Of a stretch of 64,000 bases of DNA, positions 8,243-18,883 are shown one piece after another. The stretch covers positions 1 to 64,000 of the forward strand of contig CAYSFD010000020.1 in the NCBI GenBank assembly GCA_964430565.1. The letters are read 5' to 3'. The notes under the pieces are model-generated. The model worked only from the letters and a program-made list of their open reading frames with translations. It ran no database searches and was not told the origin of the DNA. Position 1 is the stretch's first letter. Every line of letters begins with the position of its first letter. This stretch comes from VBDM01 sp964430565. GTDB taxonomy: Bacteria; Pseudomonadota; Gammaproteobacteria; Burkholderiales; SG8-39. The position numbers were made by a program, and so were the translations under genes.

Positions 8243-9174
8243 AGCCGATCGGCACTTACTTCGCGGTGCTCGGCGCCGCGCTTCTTGCCGGATGCGCCGG
8301 CCCATACCAGGCGCCGGTCTTCGAACGGAGTACCGCGCGCCCACCCGCCGCGACGCCGGCGGCGCCGGCAGAAAAACGGCCCGAGAGCTACACCGTCAAG
8401 CGAGGCGATACCCTTTACAGCATCGCACTCGACTACGGTGTGGACTACAAAGATCTCGCCGCCTGGAACAACATCACCGATCCCGCCCTGATCCAGCCCG
8501 GACAAACCTTGAGCATGCGGCCACCGGCACTGTTTTCGCCGGCGCCGGCACAGCCGCAGGCCGGAGTGCAGGTGCAGCCGGCGATCGCGCCGGGCGCCGT
8601 GGAAGTGCGTCCGCTCGGCGGTGGACCGGGGTCCCGCACGGAGGCTCCACGGGTCGTACCCGGGCTTCTCAAGACCGGACCCAAGGCGATGAAGCTGCCG
8701 TACTCGGAGGAGAACCTCGCCATGTTGTTGCGGCAGTCCCCGCCCAAGCCGCAGTCTCAACTCGATTCGCCGACGCCGCCGCCAGTTGCCGTCGAGGGTC
8801 CGGACAGCGTCGCCTGGATGTGGCCGGCTTCAGGCCGCGTTCTCGCCGGCTTTTCCGAGGCGACCAACAAGGGTGTGGACATCGTCGGCAAAATCGGCGA
8901 TCCGGTCTATGCGTCGGCTTCCGGCCGTGTAGTCTTTAGCGGTACGGCTCGTGGCTACGGCAAGCTCGTCATCGTCAAGCACAACGAAACTTATCTGTCG
9001 GCCTACGCGCACAACAGCAACGTGCTCGTGAAGGAAGGACAGAACGTGGTCAGGGGCCAGAAGATCGCCGAGATCGGCAACACGGATTCCCCCCAGGCGA
9101 AGCTCCATTTCGAAATCCGGCGTTTGGGCAAACCGGTCGATCCGTTGAAGCTTCTGCCGGCGCGGCCGTCGTGA
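8239..9174 (+). CDS. nlpD: NlpD-like lipoprotein with LysM and degenerate LytM domains
   Basis: Predicted outer-membrane lipoprotein, about 311 residues from GTG 8239 (in-frame ATG at 8194 lies inside pcm). The lipobox LAGC gives Cys19. A LysM peptidoglycan-binding domain spans about residues 50-93 (YTVKRGDTLYSIA), followed by a Pro/Ala-rich linker and a C-terminal M23/LytM domain. The zinc site is degenerate: the first His of HxGxD is Asn (NKGVD) and the HxH motif reads KLHFEI, with the first His replaced. As in E. coli NlpD, it should activate an amidase rather than cut peptidoglycan itself. It overlaps pcm and rpoS by 4 bases each. Confidence 0.93.
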   Translation: MKPIGTYFAVLGAALLAGCAGPYQAPVFERSTARPPAATPAAPAEKRPESYTVKRGDTLYSIALDYGVDYKDLAAWNNITDPALIQPGQTLSMRPPALFSPAPAQPQAGVQVQPAIAPGAVEVRPLGGGPGSRTEAPRVVPGLLKTGPKAMKLPYSEENLAMLLRQSPPKPQSQLDSPTPPPVAVEGPDSVAWMWPASGRVLAGFSEATNKGVDIVGKIGDPVYASASGRVVFSGTARGYGKLVIVKHNETYLSAYAHNSNVLVKEGQNVVRGQKIAEIGNTDSPQAKLHFEIRRLGKPVDPLKLLPARPS

Positions 9175-10175
9175 ATCCAGGCGCGCCCGAACACAAGCTC
9201 CACGCGGATTGGGTCGGGGGCGACCTCGCCGATGCCATCGCGCCGGCGTTTCGCGCCTCGGAGGGGCCTGAGGGCGACGCAGCAGTGAGTGGGCGCGGCG
9301 TATCTTTGCGCGGGGAACCGAATAACGATGCGGCGGAAGTCTTTACTCTGAGCGACACGACCCAGCTCTACCTTCATCAGATTGGCCTCAATCGCCTTTT
9401 CACGCCGGAGGAGGAGCTGCGTTTCGCGCGGCGCGCGGCGGCCGGGAATTTCGCCGCGCGGCAGAAGATGATCGAGCACAACCTGCGCCTGGTCGTGAAC
9501 GTCGCCAAGGGCTATCTGAACCGCGGCATGCCGCTCCTGGACCTCGTGGAAGAAGGCAACCTCGGCCTGATGCACGCGCTCGACAAATTCGATCCCGAAC
9601 GGGGCTTTCGCTTTTCGACTTACGCCACCTGGTGGATCCGGCAGAACATCGAGCGCTCGATCATGAACCAGTCGCGCACCATCCGGTTGCCGGTCCATGT
9701 GATCAGAGAGCTGAACATCGTGCTTCGGGCGAAGCGCCACCTCGAGGCGCACTCCAAGTGCGAGCCGACCGTCGAGGATATCGCCCACCTCGTTGGCAAG
9801 GACTCCGAGGAAGTGCGCCAGGTGCTGATGCACAGCGAGTACACCGCTTCGCTCGATACGCCCCTGGATATCGATCCGATGCTTTCCCTCGGCGAATCGA
9901 TTGCCGACGAAAGCAGCATGAGCCCGGAGCTGCAGCTCCATGCGATCGAGGTCGAGTCGCTCGTTCGCGAATGGCTCGCAGAGTTGAACGAAAAGCAGCG
10001 CGTGGTGATCGAGCGGCGCTTCGGGTTGAACGGGCGGGAGTTGCTCACGCTCGAGCAGCTCGCTGCGACGCTCGATCTGACCCGCGAGCGGGTGCGCCAG
10101 ATCCAGCTCGAGTCTCTCGCGCAGCTGCGAAACATTCTGGACCGCCACGGCTTGTCCAAGGACGTACTTCTCTAG
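9171..10175 (+). CDS. rpoS: RNA polymerase sigma factor RpoS
   Basis: Stationary-phase/general-stress sigma-70 family factor, 334 residues. Region 1.2 is present (TQLYLHQIGLNRLFTPEEE), region 2 includes the core-binding and -10 recognition segment (DLVEEGNLGLMHALDKFDPERG, FSTYATWWIRQ), and region 4 contains the helix-turn-helix LEQLAATLDLTRERVRQIQ. The N-terminal extension of about 55 residues is Ala/Gly-rich and variable. It starts with a GTG overlapping the nlpD stop (GTGA). The gene order identifies it as RpoS rather than RpoD or RpoH. It is probably also transcribed from promoters inside nlpD, as in enterobacteria, but I cannot see one with certainty. Confidence 0.95.
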   Translation: MNPGAPEHKLHADWVGGDLADAIAPAFRASEGPEGDAAVSGRGVSLRGEPNNDAAEVFTLSDTTQLYLHQIGLNRLFTPEEELRFARRAAAGNFAARQKMIEHNLRLVVNVAKGYLNRGMPLLDLVEEGNLGLMHALDKFDPERGFRFSTYATWWIRQNIERSIMNQSRTIRLPVHVIRELNIVLRAKRHLEAHSKCEPTVEDIAHLVGKDSEEVRQVLMHSEYTASLDTPLDIDPMLSLGESIADESSMSPELQLHAIEVESLVREWLAELNEKQRVVIERRFGLNGRELLTLEQLAATLDLTRERVRQIQLESLAQLRNILDRHGLSKDVLL

Positions 10176-10263
10176 AAACCCGCCCGCGTACTGCGATGGC
10201 TACGACGGGCCGCAGAAGCGGCTGGCGTACGCTGCGCGCACGCGCTGGAGAAATCCCGGCGCG

Positions 10264-11241
10264 CTAGTCGGACTCGTCCGGGATCGTACTTGGAGGAGTG
10301 CGTCTTAGCGCGGCGCGGTCGGTCTCATCGTTGATGGACTGCGCGAATTCGATGTTCTTCTTGAGCTCTTCCAGATACAAGTGCTGCCCGCCAAAGTGAT
10401 CCCGAACGTACTGGTGGGCCCCGCCGAGGTCCGCGTCCAGGCGGTGGGTTGCGCCCTGGTAGAAGTGCGGAGTCTTCCTTACCAGGTCCTCCCCGGATGC
10501 GTACAGGATCTCTTCCTTGCCGTCGGGAAGACGCTGGCGGGTGATGCCTCCGGCGAGAAATTCCGGGTACAGGCGGTCGCGGCATTTTTCAAGGTAGCAG
10601 CGGTCCGACATCTGGGCAATGATGTCCGCCGAGCCGAGCAGGCGGCCTAGCAGCTTGTAGGCGAGCGTAGGCACTGTGATTTCGGCCACCGGGATCTCGT
10701 AGCCGGTGAAATGGATCAATACTCCGGCGATCTCCGCCACGTTGCCCATGCCGATCTTGGGCAGGTAGTCCCTGAGAAAGCTCACGCCACGGGACACGTG
10801 CGTCAGCGTGAGCTCGCCTCCGGTCTTGTGCTGCGTGTCATCCAGCGCCCGTACATAACCGCAGTCGTGGAACAGCGCCGCGATTACGCCGAGCCGGAAC
10901 ATCGGCGCGTCGAGCGGCTCCAGGCCGACGCGGCCGCGCTCGTAACCATCGATCAGCCGCGCCATGGCGAGTGTCACGTCGAGCACGTGTTGAATGTCGT
11001 GATAGGCCGTGTCGCAGGCGTGGTAGCCCGGATACCGTCCGCTGTAGAGCGCGGCGAGGTCGCGAAATGCCCGGTCCATCTCGGCGGTCGACGCCGTTGG
11101 ATACAGCTCGTGAAAAATCCGGTTGATCTCAGCGTTGACTACCGTTGGCTCGGTTGTGTTGACGAGACAAGATACATCGTATTCACTGCCGCGACGATTC
11201 ACAAAAAAGTCCCTTGGGCAAGCTGTGCCCTTCAAGTGCAA
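10264..11241 (-). CDS. HD-domain phosphohydrolase-like protein
   Basis: A 325-residue protein with an HD-type metal site: YHDIQHVLDVTLAM resembles the YHNxxHA signature of class I cyclic nucleotide phosphodiesterases, followed by ALFHDCGYVR with the His-Asp pair and a further His in VLIHFTGYE. It is likely a soluble metal-dependent phosphohydrolase, possibly acting on a cyclic nucleotide, but the substrate is not known. It is convergent with rpoS with an 88-bp gap. The start is uncertain, since the first 30 residues look unlike a conserved domain and a later start could apply. Confidence 0.75.
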   Translation of the reverse strand: MHLKGTACPRDFFVNRRGSEYDVSCLVNTTEPTVVNAEINRIFHELYPTASTAEMDRAFRDLAALYSGRYPGYHACDTAYHDIQHVLDVTLAMARLIDGYERGRVGLEPLDAPMFRLGVIAALFHDCGYVRALDDTQHKTGGELTLTHVSRGVSFLRDYLPKIGMGNVAEIAGVLIHFTGYEIPVAEITVPTLAYKLLGRLLGSADIIAQMSDRCYLEKCRDRLYPEFLAGGITRQRLPDGKEEILYASGEDLVRKTPHFYQGATHRLDADLGGAHQYVRDHFGGQHLYLEELKKNIEFAQSINDETDRAALRRTPPSTIPDESD

Positions 11242-11304
11242 ATCATTCTACTGCGTATCCTGCGAGCTATGCGCCCCAGCGGCGTGAATTCTTAGTTTTT
11301 CAGA

Positions 11305-12012
11305 CTAGGCCTTGAGCGTAAACGGATTGAAGTCGGTGTTTCTGTCGTAATAGTCCTCTTGTTCAGCTCGCTTGAGCCAGCCGACGACGGCATAGGTCAA
11401 CGGCGTGAACATCACCTCTACTGCGACCTTCGAGACGAACTGGACCAGCATGATCTGCGGCAGCTTGTCATCCGGAATCAATCCGCCTCCCCAGAACGCA
11501 AGCGGATAGAAGATGAGGGAGTCGACGCCTTCGCCGAGAATCGTCGAGCCGACAGTGCGCGTCCAGAGCCACCGCCCCTGCGTGAGAATCTTCATCTTCG
11601 CCAGGACGAACGAGTTGACGAACTCCCCGCACAGGAACCCGATCAAGGAAGCGGCGGCGATGCGCCAGGTCGAGCCGAACGCGATCTCGTAGGCGGCCTG
11701 GTTCGTCCAGAAGGGCGCCGGGGGCAGCCAGACAACGATCCACGCCATCAGGGCCGCAAAAGCGAGGCCGGCGAATCCGGCCCAGATGACCCTCCGGGAC
11801 CGGGCGTAGCCGTAGACCTCGGTGAGAATGTCGCCGAAGACATACGAAATCGGAAAAAACAGCACGCCCGCTCCGAACGAGACTGCCCCGATCAGCGCAA
11901 TATCGACCTGCGCGATCTTGGCCGGGCCGATGAGATTGGAGCAAATCAGAACGGTGACGAACGCCGCCATCACGAACTCGTAATAGCGGTAGGGTCGCGC
12001 CGCAGGATTCAA
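11305..12012 (-). CDS. Queuosine precursor transporter (YhhQ/VUT family)
   Basis: Inner-membrane protein of about 235 residues with six or more hydrophobic segments. Family features include YYEFVMAAFVTVLICSNLIG near the start, FPISYVFGDILTEVYGY, and GEFVNSFVLAKMK. Members import queuosine precursors such as preQ0/preQ1 for tRNA modification. I place the start at TTG 12012: it overlaps the mltB TGA (TTGA) and has AAAGGGGA upstream. The open frame extends further upstream, but that part only shadows mltB. It sits at the end of the moxR-DUF58-tgpA-mltB operon, an unexpected partner for cell-wall genes. Confidence 0.87.
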   Translation of the reverse strand: MNPAARPYRYYEFVMAAFVTVLICSNLIGPAKIAQVDIALIGAVSFGAGVLFFPISYVFGDILTEVYGYARSRRVIWAGFAGLAFAALMAWIVVWLPPAPFWTNQAAYEIAFGSTWRIAAASLIGFLCGEFVNSFVLAKMKILTQGRWLWTRTVGSTILGEGVDSLIFYPLAFWGGGLIPDDKLPQIMLVQFVSKVAVEVMFTPLTYAVVGWLKRAEQEDYYDRNTDFNPFTLKA

Positions 12013-13049
12013 GGGGTTCCCCTTTGGATACTGACTGTCGGAGAAATAGCCGGCCTCGGGCTTGCCCGAGCAAGCTCCGCGGCCAGATCGAGCACCGCGG
12101 TGGCATAGAAACTGGAGCGGTTGTAACGCGTCAGAACAAAGAAATTCTGCAAAGTCACGCGGAAGTCGGATGGCTGCCCCTGCGTTTCCAGCTCGATCAG
12201 CGCGCACAATGTGTCGGAGGTTAGGGGGACGGCAAGCTTGACTCCGAACCCGGGAAGATCGGCGGCGCGATACACCGGCGTGATTCCCGCATCGACGAGC
12301 TTGCGCCAGCCCTCACCCGTCACCTGCGCGCCGAATGCCACCGGCTCCCCTCGTGCCCAGCCGTGTGCCCTGAGGAAATTACCGACGCTGCCTATGGCGT
12401 CGGCGGGACTCGTGGCGAGATCGGCACGACCGTCGCCGTCGTAGTCCACCGCGAAACGCCGGTAGCTTCCGGGCATGAACTGGGGGATGCCGATCGCCCC
12501 CGCGTAGGATCCCTTGACCACAAGCGGGTCTATACGCATCTCGCGGGTAAAGAGCAGATAGTTTTCCAGCTCCTCCTTGAAGAATTCTGCGCGCTTCGGA
12601 TAGTCGAACGCGAGCGTGGCCAGGGCATCGATCACCCGATAGGCGCCGACGTTGCGACCGTAGACGGTTTCCACTCCGATGATGGCGACGATGATTTCGC
12701 CGGGAACGCCGAACTCCGTCGCGGCGCGCCCGAGCGCCTCGGCGTGCTGATTCCAGAACTGCACGCCGGCTTCGACGCGTTGCGGATTGAGAAAGAGCGC
12801 GCGGTAAAACTGCCAGGAAGACAGCGGCGATTCGGGAGGCCGCTCCATGGCCTTGATGATGGCCGGCTGAAACTGGGCCTGCCCGAAGACGCGGCCGAGC
12901 TCCTTGCGGGTGAAGCCGTGCTTCTGCGCCATCTCATCGATGAACTGCGCTACGTCCTTGCGCTGAAGGTAGGCGGGCGGCTCCGCGCCCGCCGGCGTCA
13001 TCTGCAGCGCAAGCGCGAGAGCGAAGAGGATGCGATGCAGAACGCTCAA
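12009..13049 (-). CDS. mltB: Lytic murein transglycosylase B
   Basis: SLT_2-family lytic transglycosylase, 346 residues, cleaving the MurNAc-GlcNAc bond to form anhydro ends. A signal peptide occupies the first 22 residues (ending AGA-EPP), without a lipobox, so it is periplasmic rather than a lipoprotein. The catalytic Glu127 lies in GVETVYGRN, followed by SYAGAIGIPQFMPGSYR and a DYDGDGRADL segment typical of the family. The start overlaps the preceding transglutaminase stop by 4 bases. Confidence 0.93.
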   Translation of the reverse strand: MSVLHRILFALALALQMTPAGAEPPAYLQRKDVAQFIDEMAQKHGFTRKELGRVFGQAQFQPAIIKAMERPPESPLSSWQFYRALFLNPQRVEAGVQFWNQHAEALGRAATEFGVPGEIIVAIIGVETVYGRNVGAYRVIDALATLAFDYPKRAEFFKEELENYLLFTREMRIDPLVVKGSYAGAIGIPQFMPGSYRRFAVDYDGDGRADLATSPADAIGSVGNFLRAHGWARGEPVAFGAQVTGEGWRKLVDAGITPVYRAADLPGFGVKLAVPLTSDTLCALIELETQGQPSDFRVTLQNFFVLTRYNRSSFYATAVLDLAAELARASPRPAISPTVSIQRGTP

Positions 13050-14998
13050 GGCCTGAATTCCCGTACGAGTAGCTTCAGGCGCGCAACCGAATCAAGCTCG
13101 GCGCGCGGACCGTAGCGCAGATCGACGTAAAGCGAAACGATCGCGCGCACCGCAGTCTCGCGCGCCGGCATGCGACCGGCGATGCGGGCTGCGTAGTCGA
13201 GCGGGCCTTCGACATTTGAGCGCGCCAGCCCCGCGCGGGCGAGCTTGCTGCAGAAGCGCCGCCACGCGCGCTGTACAGCGTCTTCGCGCTGAATGCCGCG
13301 AAGCAGCCATAGTGCGATGAGCAGCAACACACCGGCTACGCCCCAGAACAGCATCACCGTCATGGTTTGCCAGCTCGGCTGCTGCACGCCCAGCCACGAA
13401 AGCACCTCGCGCTGCCGGTCCGGGTTGTAGCCCAGCACCCACTGGTTCCATTGGTTGGTGAGCGCTTCCCAGTTGTTTCGCACGGCTTTGAGCCAGTTCA
13501 TGTTGGTCCGCATCAGAAGCGGCAAGGTGGCTCCCGCGGGCGCCGCGGCCGTGATGCCGAGTTCGACTCGGATCGGCACTGCTGCCGCGGTAGGATCGAC
13601 GCGCGTCCAGCCGTTTTCGGGCAACCACACTTCCGCCCAGGCATGGGCTTCGGCTTGGCGCACGACCATGTAGCCGTCTACCGGATTGGTGTCCCCTCCC
13701 TGGTAACCGGTCACGACGCGGGAGGGCACCCCGGCGGCGCGCATCAGAAATACAAAACTCGACGCAAAGTGTTCGCAGAATCCCTGCTTGGTGTTGAACA
13801 GGAATTCGTCCACCGAGTTTGCGCCGAGCGTCGGCGGCTCCAGGGTGTACTCGAAGCGGCTCCCGCGGAAAAACTCGATGGCCCGGCGAACGATCGCGGG
13901 GTCGTCGGCAACCGACTCGCGCCACTCGCTCGCCAGCGCACGGGCGCGGGGATTGACGCCGCGGGGAAGCCGGAGCGCAGTTCCGAGATCTTGGGGATGG
14001 GCTCCGCCTTTCGCCTGAAAGTCCGGGTGGGAGCGCATCGCGTAGCGCAATCGCGTTCGAATCGGCGTCAGGGAGATCACGAGGTAATCGGTCATGACGC
14101 GGGCGGTCGATGGAACGCGCACCGGCATTTCAAGCGGGAACAGCCAATTCCGGTTGTGCGGCTCGAGGGTCACTTCGTAATCGATCGGCGCGCCGCTGAC
14201 TTCGAGGTCTAAGTCCCGGCGCAGTTGGGGCAGGCCCACTCTCCAGGTGAAACCGTCGAAATCCGAGAGCACCGGCCCGCGCCAGTAAAGCCGGTTGCGC
14301 GGCGGCGGCGCGCCCTCGAATTTCACTCTGAACGCGATCGCGTCCGATAAAGACAGCGCGCTGATCGAGCCGGGCGACATGCTGTCGGATAGGCCGGTCA
14401 CTCCGGTGTAGGCATCCTGCGGCAATCCCCAGAGAGGCCCCTGCACCCGAGGAAAAAGGAAAAACAGCAACAGCATCACGGGGCCTGCCTGGGCGAGCAT
14501 GCGGCCGGCCGTCTTGAAGTAATCGACGATGGGCCGTGCCGGCGCGCTGAACCCGACCAGCGCCGCCGTCGTGATCCCTACGGTGAGCAGCATCAGCCCC
14601 GCCGTCTGAATGGATTGAGAATAGAAAAAATTGGCCAGGGCGACGAAATAGGCGAGGAAAGCCACGACGAACACGTCGCGCCGGGCGCGCGTCTCCATCA
14701 GCTTGAGGAAAAGAAGAAGCACGAGCAGCGTCACGCCCGGGTCCCGGCCCATGAATCTGCCGTAGGAAAAATACACGCCGACCGCCGTGACCAGGGTTAA
14801 AAGGACCAGCAGCCAGCGTGGAGGCAGGGCGCGTTCGCGGAGGGCGAGGGCGGCGCGCCACAGGAGCAGAGCCCCCGCGGTCACGTTGACCCACCAGGGC
14901 AGCCACAGCGTGTGCGGGGCCGCTGTGAGGGTGGCGCCTGCGACCAGCACTGCGAACGCCGGCGCCGGCAGCGTCATTGCGGAGCCGCGGTCAGCCAT
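13046..14998 (-). CDS. TgpA-type transglutaminase-like membrane protein (DUF3488/DUF4129)
   Basis: A 650-residue inner-membrane protein. The N-terminal third holds about six hydrophobic helices (DUF3488). A periplasmic transglutaminase-like domain follows with the triad Cys408 (QGFCEHFAS), His452 (AHAWAEVW) and Asp468 (RVDPTAA). A further transmembrane helix near residue 550 and a cytoplasmic C-terminal tail close the protein. This matches TgpA of Pseudomonas, whose substrate is still unclear. It is part of the moxR-DUF58-tgpA block common in proteobacteria, with its start inside the DUF58 gene 3' end. Confidence 0.9.
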   Translation of the reverse strand: MADRGSAMTLPAPAFAVLVAGATLTAAPHTLWLPWWVNVTAGALLLWRAALALRERALPPRWLLVLLTLVTAVGVYFSYGRFMGRDPGVTLLVLLLFLKLMETRARRDVFVVAFLAYFVALANFFYSQSIQTAGLMLLTVGITTAALVGFSAPARPIVDYFKTAGRMLAQAGPVMLLLFFLFPRVQGPLWGLPQDAYTGVTGLSDSMSPGSISALSLSDAIAFRVKFEGAPPPRNRLYWRGPVLSDFDGFTWRVGLPQLRRDLDLEVSGAPIDYEVTLEPHNRNWLFPLEMPVRVPSTARVMTDYLVISLTPIRTRLRYAMRSHPDFQAKGGAHPQDLGTALRLPRGVNPRARALASEWRESVADDPAIVRRAIEFFRGSRFEYTLEPPTLGANSVDEFLFNTKQGFCEHFASSFVFLMRAAGVPSRVVTGYQGGDTNPVDGYMVVRQAEAHAWAEVWLPENGWTRVDPTAAAVPIRVELGITAAAPAGATLPLLMRTNMNWLKAVRNNWEALTNQWNQWVLGYNPDRQREVLSWLGVQQPSWQTMTVMLFWGVAGVLLLIALWLLRGIQREDAVQRAWRRFCSKLARAGLARSNVEGPLDYAARIAGRMPARETAVRAIVSLYVDLRYGPRAELDSVARLKLLVREFRP

Positions 14999-15955
14999 CG
15001 TAGATCGCCAGTTCTTTCAGGCAACGCTCCCTGTGCGCGAACCCCTCGCCGAGCGGCACCGTGACGCCGGGGAGTTTCAACCCGTAGCGCAACCCGCGTT
15101 CCTCGGCGAGCAGCACCCAGCGCGCGAGGCGCGACAGGCGCGCTTCGGCATGCATGCTCGCGGGGAGCTGGTCCCAGTCGAACCAAAGCTCGGAGGCGGC
15201 CCGTCCGGCGAAAAGCTTGGTGAGCAGGAGGTCGCTCCGGGCCGAGGACTTCCAGGCGATATGGCGCGGGGAATCGCTCGCTTGGTAAGGCCGAAGGCCG
15301 GAGAAATCGTCGGTTCCGGCGCCCGCCGAGACCGCGTCGCCCGTGTCCGCATCCGAATACGGCAGGGGCAGGGGGGCCGTATCGGGTCGCGGATAGACCA
15401 AGGCGCGCATGTCCGGTTGCACGTAGCTCCAGGCGCGCATCAAGCCCAGCGGAAACCGCGTTTCGATCGTCACCCGTTCGAGCTGCAGCCAGCCGCGCTT
15501 TTCGGCTTTCAGCGGGAGCACGACCGAACAGTGCGCGCGCGCGGGCGCGTTGCAGCTTGCCGTGGCTTCGCGGCAGAGGATATCGAGCGAATGGCGATCG
15601 AAGTCGCTCTTGTTCTCCAGGACGATCTCAAACTTTGCGGTGTCTCCCGCGAACACGCTCGCCACGCGTCCGGCGGAAACGTAGAGGTGCGCGAGATTCC
15701 GGAACGTATGCAGGATCGAGACGATGCCCAGGCCCGCGAGTAGAAACGTGAGGATGTAGCCGAGGGAAAGGTTGTAGTTGATCGAGCCGATCAGCATCAG
15801 GACGACCGCTGCCCCGAAAGTGAGGCCGTGACGCGTCGGCAGGATATAGACGCGGCGCTGGCTGAGAAACACTACACCCGGCTCGGGAGCGTGCCGCCTG
15901 AACACCCACTGGAAGAAATTGTAGGCCTGCGAATATTGCAGTATGCGGTCGAGCA

Positions 15956-15959
<4 letters not shown>
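14991..15959 (-). CDS. DUF58 domain-containing membrane protein
   Basis: A 322-residue protein with two hydrophobic helices near residues 47-85 followed by the DUF58 region, including TDDFSGLRPYQASDSPRHI (the D-x-x-x-x-R-x-Y block) and the WKSSARSDLLLTKLF segment. DUF58 proteins act with MoxR ATPases, probably as membrane-bound substrate or partner proteins with a VWA-like fold; the precise role is unknown. It overlaps moxR by 4 bases and tgpA by 8. Confidence 0.9.
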
Positions 15960-16876
<917 letters not shown>

Positions 16877-16962
16877 TTCGTGCGCTGTGCCGGCAAACCG
16901 GCTCGATGAAAGTCGTCAGTTTAATGGAAAGCCGCTATGATTGGACGGAAGGAACAAGGTTC

Positions 16963-17886
16963 ATGACTACGGCGTTTATCACCCATGCCGACTGCGCAAG
17001 GCACGACATGGGCCGCCACCATCCGGAGAGCCCGGCGCGGCTCGCCGCGATCGAAGACCATCTCATCTCCTCGGGGATCGCGGGGCTCATCGAGCGTCAC
17101 GAAGCGCCTGCAGCCAAAGTGAGCGAGCTCGCGCGCGTACATCCGCTCGAATACATCGAAGCGATCCGTGCGGCCTCGCCGCAGGCCGGAATCGTGCATC
17201 TCGATCCCGACACCGCGATGTGCCCGCATACCTGGGATGCGGCGCTGCACGCAGCGGGCGCCGCGGTGCTCGCCACCGATCTCGTGATCGGCGGGCGCGC
17301 CGACAACGCCTTCTGCGCGGTGCGCCCGCCCGGCCATCACGCGACGCGCACCCGCGCGATGGGCTTTTGTCTGTTCAACAACGTCGCAGTCGGGGCCAAA
17401 CATGCGCTCGAGCAGCACGGCCTCTCGCGCGTGGCCATCATCGACTTCGACGTACACCACGGCAACGGCACCGAGGACATCTTCAGCGACGACGAGCGCG
17501 TGGTGATGGCAAGCATATTCCAGCACCCGTTCTATCCCTACAGCGGCGCCGAGGACGTTGCGCCCAACATGGCGAACGTGCCGCTGCCGGCGGGCTCCGA
17601 CGGCAGGGCGCTGCGCGCCGCGGTGGAAAAAGTGTGGATGCCGGCGCTCGACGAGCTGCAGCCGCAGGCGATCTTCATCTCGGCGGGCTTCGACGCCCAC
17701 GTCGAGGACGACATGGCCGCGCTGCGCTTCACCGAGGCCGACTACGCCTGGGTCACGCAGCGAGTCAAGGAAGTCGCGGACAAGTACGCCGGCGGAAGGA
17801 TCGTGTCGATTCTGGAGGGCGGCTACGCGCTCTCGGCGCTGGGACGGAGCGTCGTGACGCACCTGAAGGTACTGGGAGCTCTGTAG
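16963..17886 (+). CDS. Histone deacetylase-family (acetoin-utilisation type) hydrolase
   Basis: Zinc-dependent amidohydrolase of 307 residues. The active-site His pair is RPPGHHA (125-126). The zinc ligands are Asp163 and His165 in DFDVHHGNGTE and Asp244 in SAGFDAH. Bacterial members deacetylate polyamines or other small amides, and the natural substrate here is unknown. I start at ATG 16963 with GGAAGGAACAAGG upstream; upstream codons in frame are unlike the family. It is transcribed away from moxR and convergent with the next gene. Confidence 0.9.
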   Translation: MTTAFITHADCARHDMGRHHPESPARLAAIEDHLISSGIAGLIERHEAPAAKVSELARVHPLEYIEAIRAASPQAGIVHLDPDTAMCPHTWDAALHAAGAAVLATDLVIGGRADNAFCAVRPPGHHATRTRAMGFCLFNNVAVGAKHALEQHGLSRVAIIDFDVHHGNGTEDIFSDDERVVMASIFQHPFYPYSGAEDVAPNMANVPLPAGSDGRALRAAVEKVWMPALDELQPQAIFISAGFDAHVEDDMAALRFTEADYAWVTQRVKEVADKYAGGRIVSILEGGYALSALGRSVVTHLKVLGAL

Positions 17887-17960
17887 AACCCGGGTGCGCA
17901 AGGCGAAGCCGGGCTGCACTCGTTCGCCTCGTCTTGGTTGAAACTTCCGGAGTGAGAACC

Positions 17961-18860
17961 CTACGGGTGCCCGGATTTGAGTATTCCGATTTCTGCGCAG
18001 GCATTCAGAAAATCCGCCGCGTCTCCGGCAGCCACCTCGCACGCATCGGCCAGCGCACTGGCGAGCGTGGCGCGGGCCGTCAGGATCGCCGCCATCTTCA
18101 AGTGACATTGCCGGTGAGGGAGGGAGGCGAAGTTCGGCCATCGACTGAGCCGGACGGGCTCGCGAGGATCCCAGCCGCCGAGAGACTCACCCGCACCAGT
18201 GACAAGACCCGTCAGCCACAGCAGCTCTTCGAGCGGGCGCGGCATGATCCCCCATCTGGCGAGCCGGCCGGCGAATTTGCGCGCGTCGGGGACGGCGACG
18301 ACCTTTCCGTCGATGCGGCGCCGGTTGCGCAGCAGCGCAACCAGTTCGTCAGTGGTCCTCGAAGAGTAGTAGACCTGCGCCGGAGGATCGACCACCACGA
18401 CAGAGCCCTTCGCGAGCATGACGTCCGCGGGATATGACTCGCCGAACGCCTTGCGCACCAGATTGGCGAACGGGCTCCATTTGGACGTAGGCGACGATTG
18501 CTCGGGAGCCGATAGCTGCATCTTTCCCGCGACCGCGGAAAGGACCTCCGTCAGGCTGTGCGCACCGCCGGGGCGGATCGGCTTGAGCAGCGTCCATTCC
18601 GCGGCCAGCACCCGGTCGCGACTCAAGGCAATGCGCGGAATATCGCCGAAATGCACGTTTTCCCAGACTTGGCGCCCTTCCTCGTTGTCCATGTCCACGA
18701 GGACTGCGTCCGGCAGATCGCCCAGGCGAGCCGCGACACACCATGAGGGCTCGAGGTAGGACTTGAGCAGTGCGAGCACCGAGCGCAGATACCGTTCTTC
18801 GTCGGCGCCGACGCTGACGAGCGAAAGAACCATCGGCCGCGGATCGTCTTTAGAAGTCAC
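17961..18860 (-). CDS. Protein of unknown function, 299 residues
   Basis: I do not recognise this family. From GTG 18860, with GAGGAAAAC upstream, it encodes a soluble protein without signal peptide or membrane helix. The first 110 residues read like a degenerate receiver-type alpha/beta domain (VLVDMDNEEGRQVWEN). The last 100 residues are helical and rich in Leu/Ala, with FASLPHRQCHLKMAAIL and a small Asp/Ala-rich end, reminiscent of a helix-turn-helix or four-helix module. A regulatory role is possible but not shown. It lies 23 bp upstream of the position where the sulfur-transferase fusion gene ends, on the same strand but downstream of it. Confidence 0.6.
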   Translation of the reverse strand: MTSKDDPRPMVLSLVSVGADEERYLRSVLALLKSYLEPSWCVAARLGDLPDAVLVDMDNEEGRQVWENVHFGDIPRIALSRDRVLAAEWTLLKPIRPGGAHSLTEVLSAVAGKMQLSAPEQSSPTSKWSPFANLVRKAFGESYPADVMLAKGSVVVVDPPAQVYYSSRTTDELVALLRNRRRIDGKVVAVPDARKFAGRLARWGIMPRPLEELLWLTGLVTGAGESLGGWDPREPVRLSRWPNFASLPHRQCHLKMAAILTARATLASALADACEVAAGDAADFLNACAEIGILKSGHP

Positions 18861-18883
18861 TTGTTGTTTTCCTCATCGGCCTT

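Noticed and set aside
8239..9174. Active M23 endopeptidase
   Set aside because: Two of the expected zinc ligands are replaced, so an amidase activator role (NlpD) fits better.
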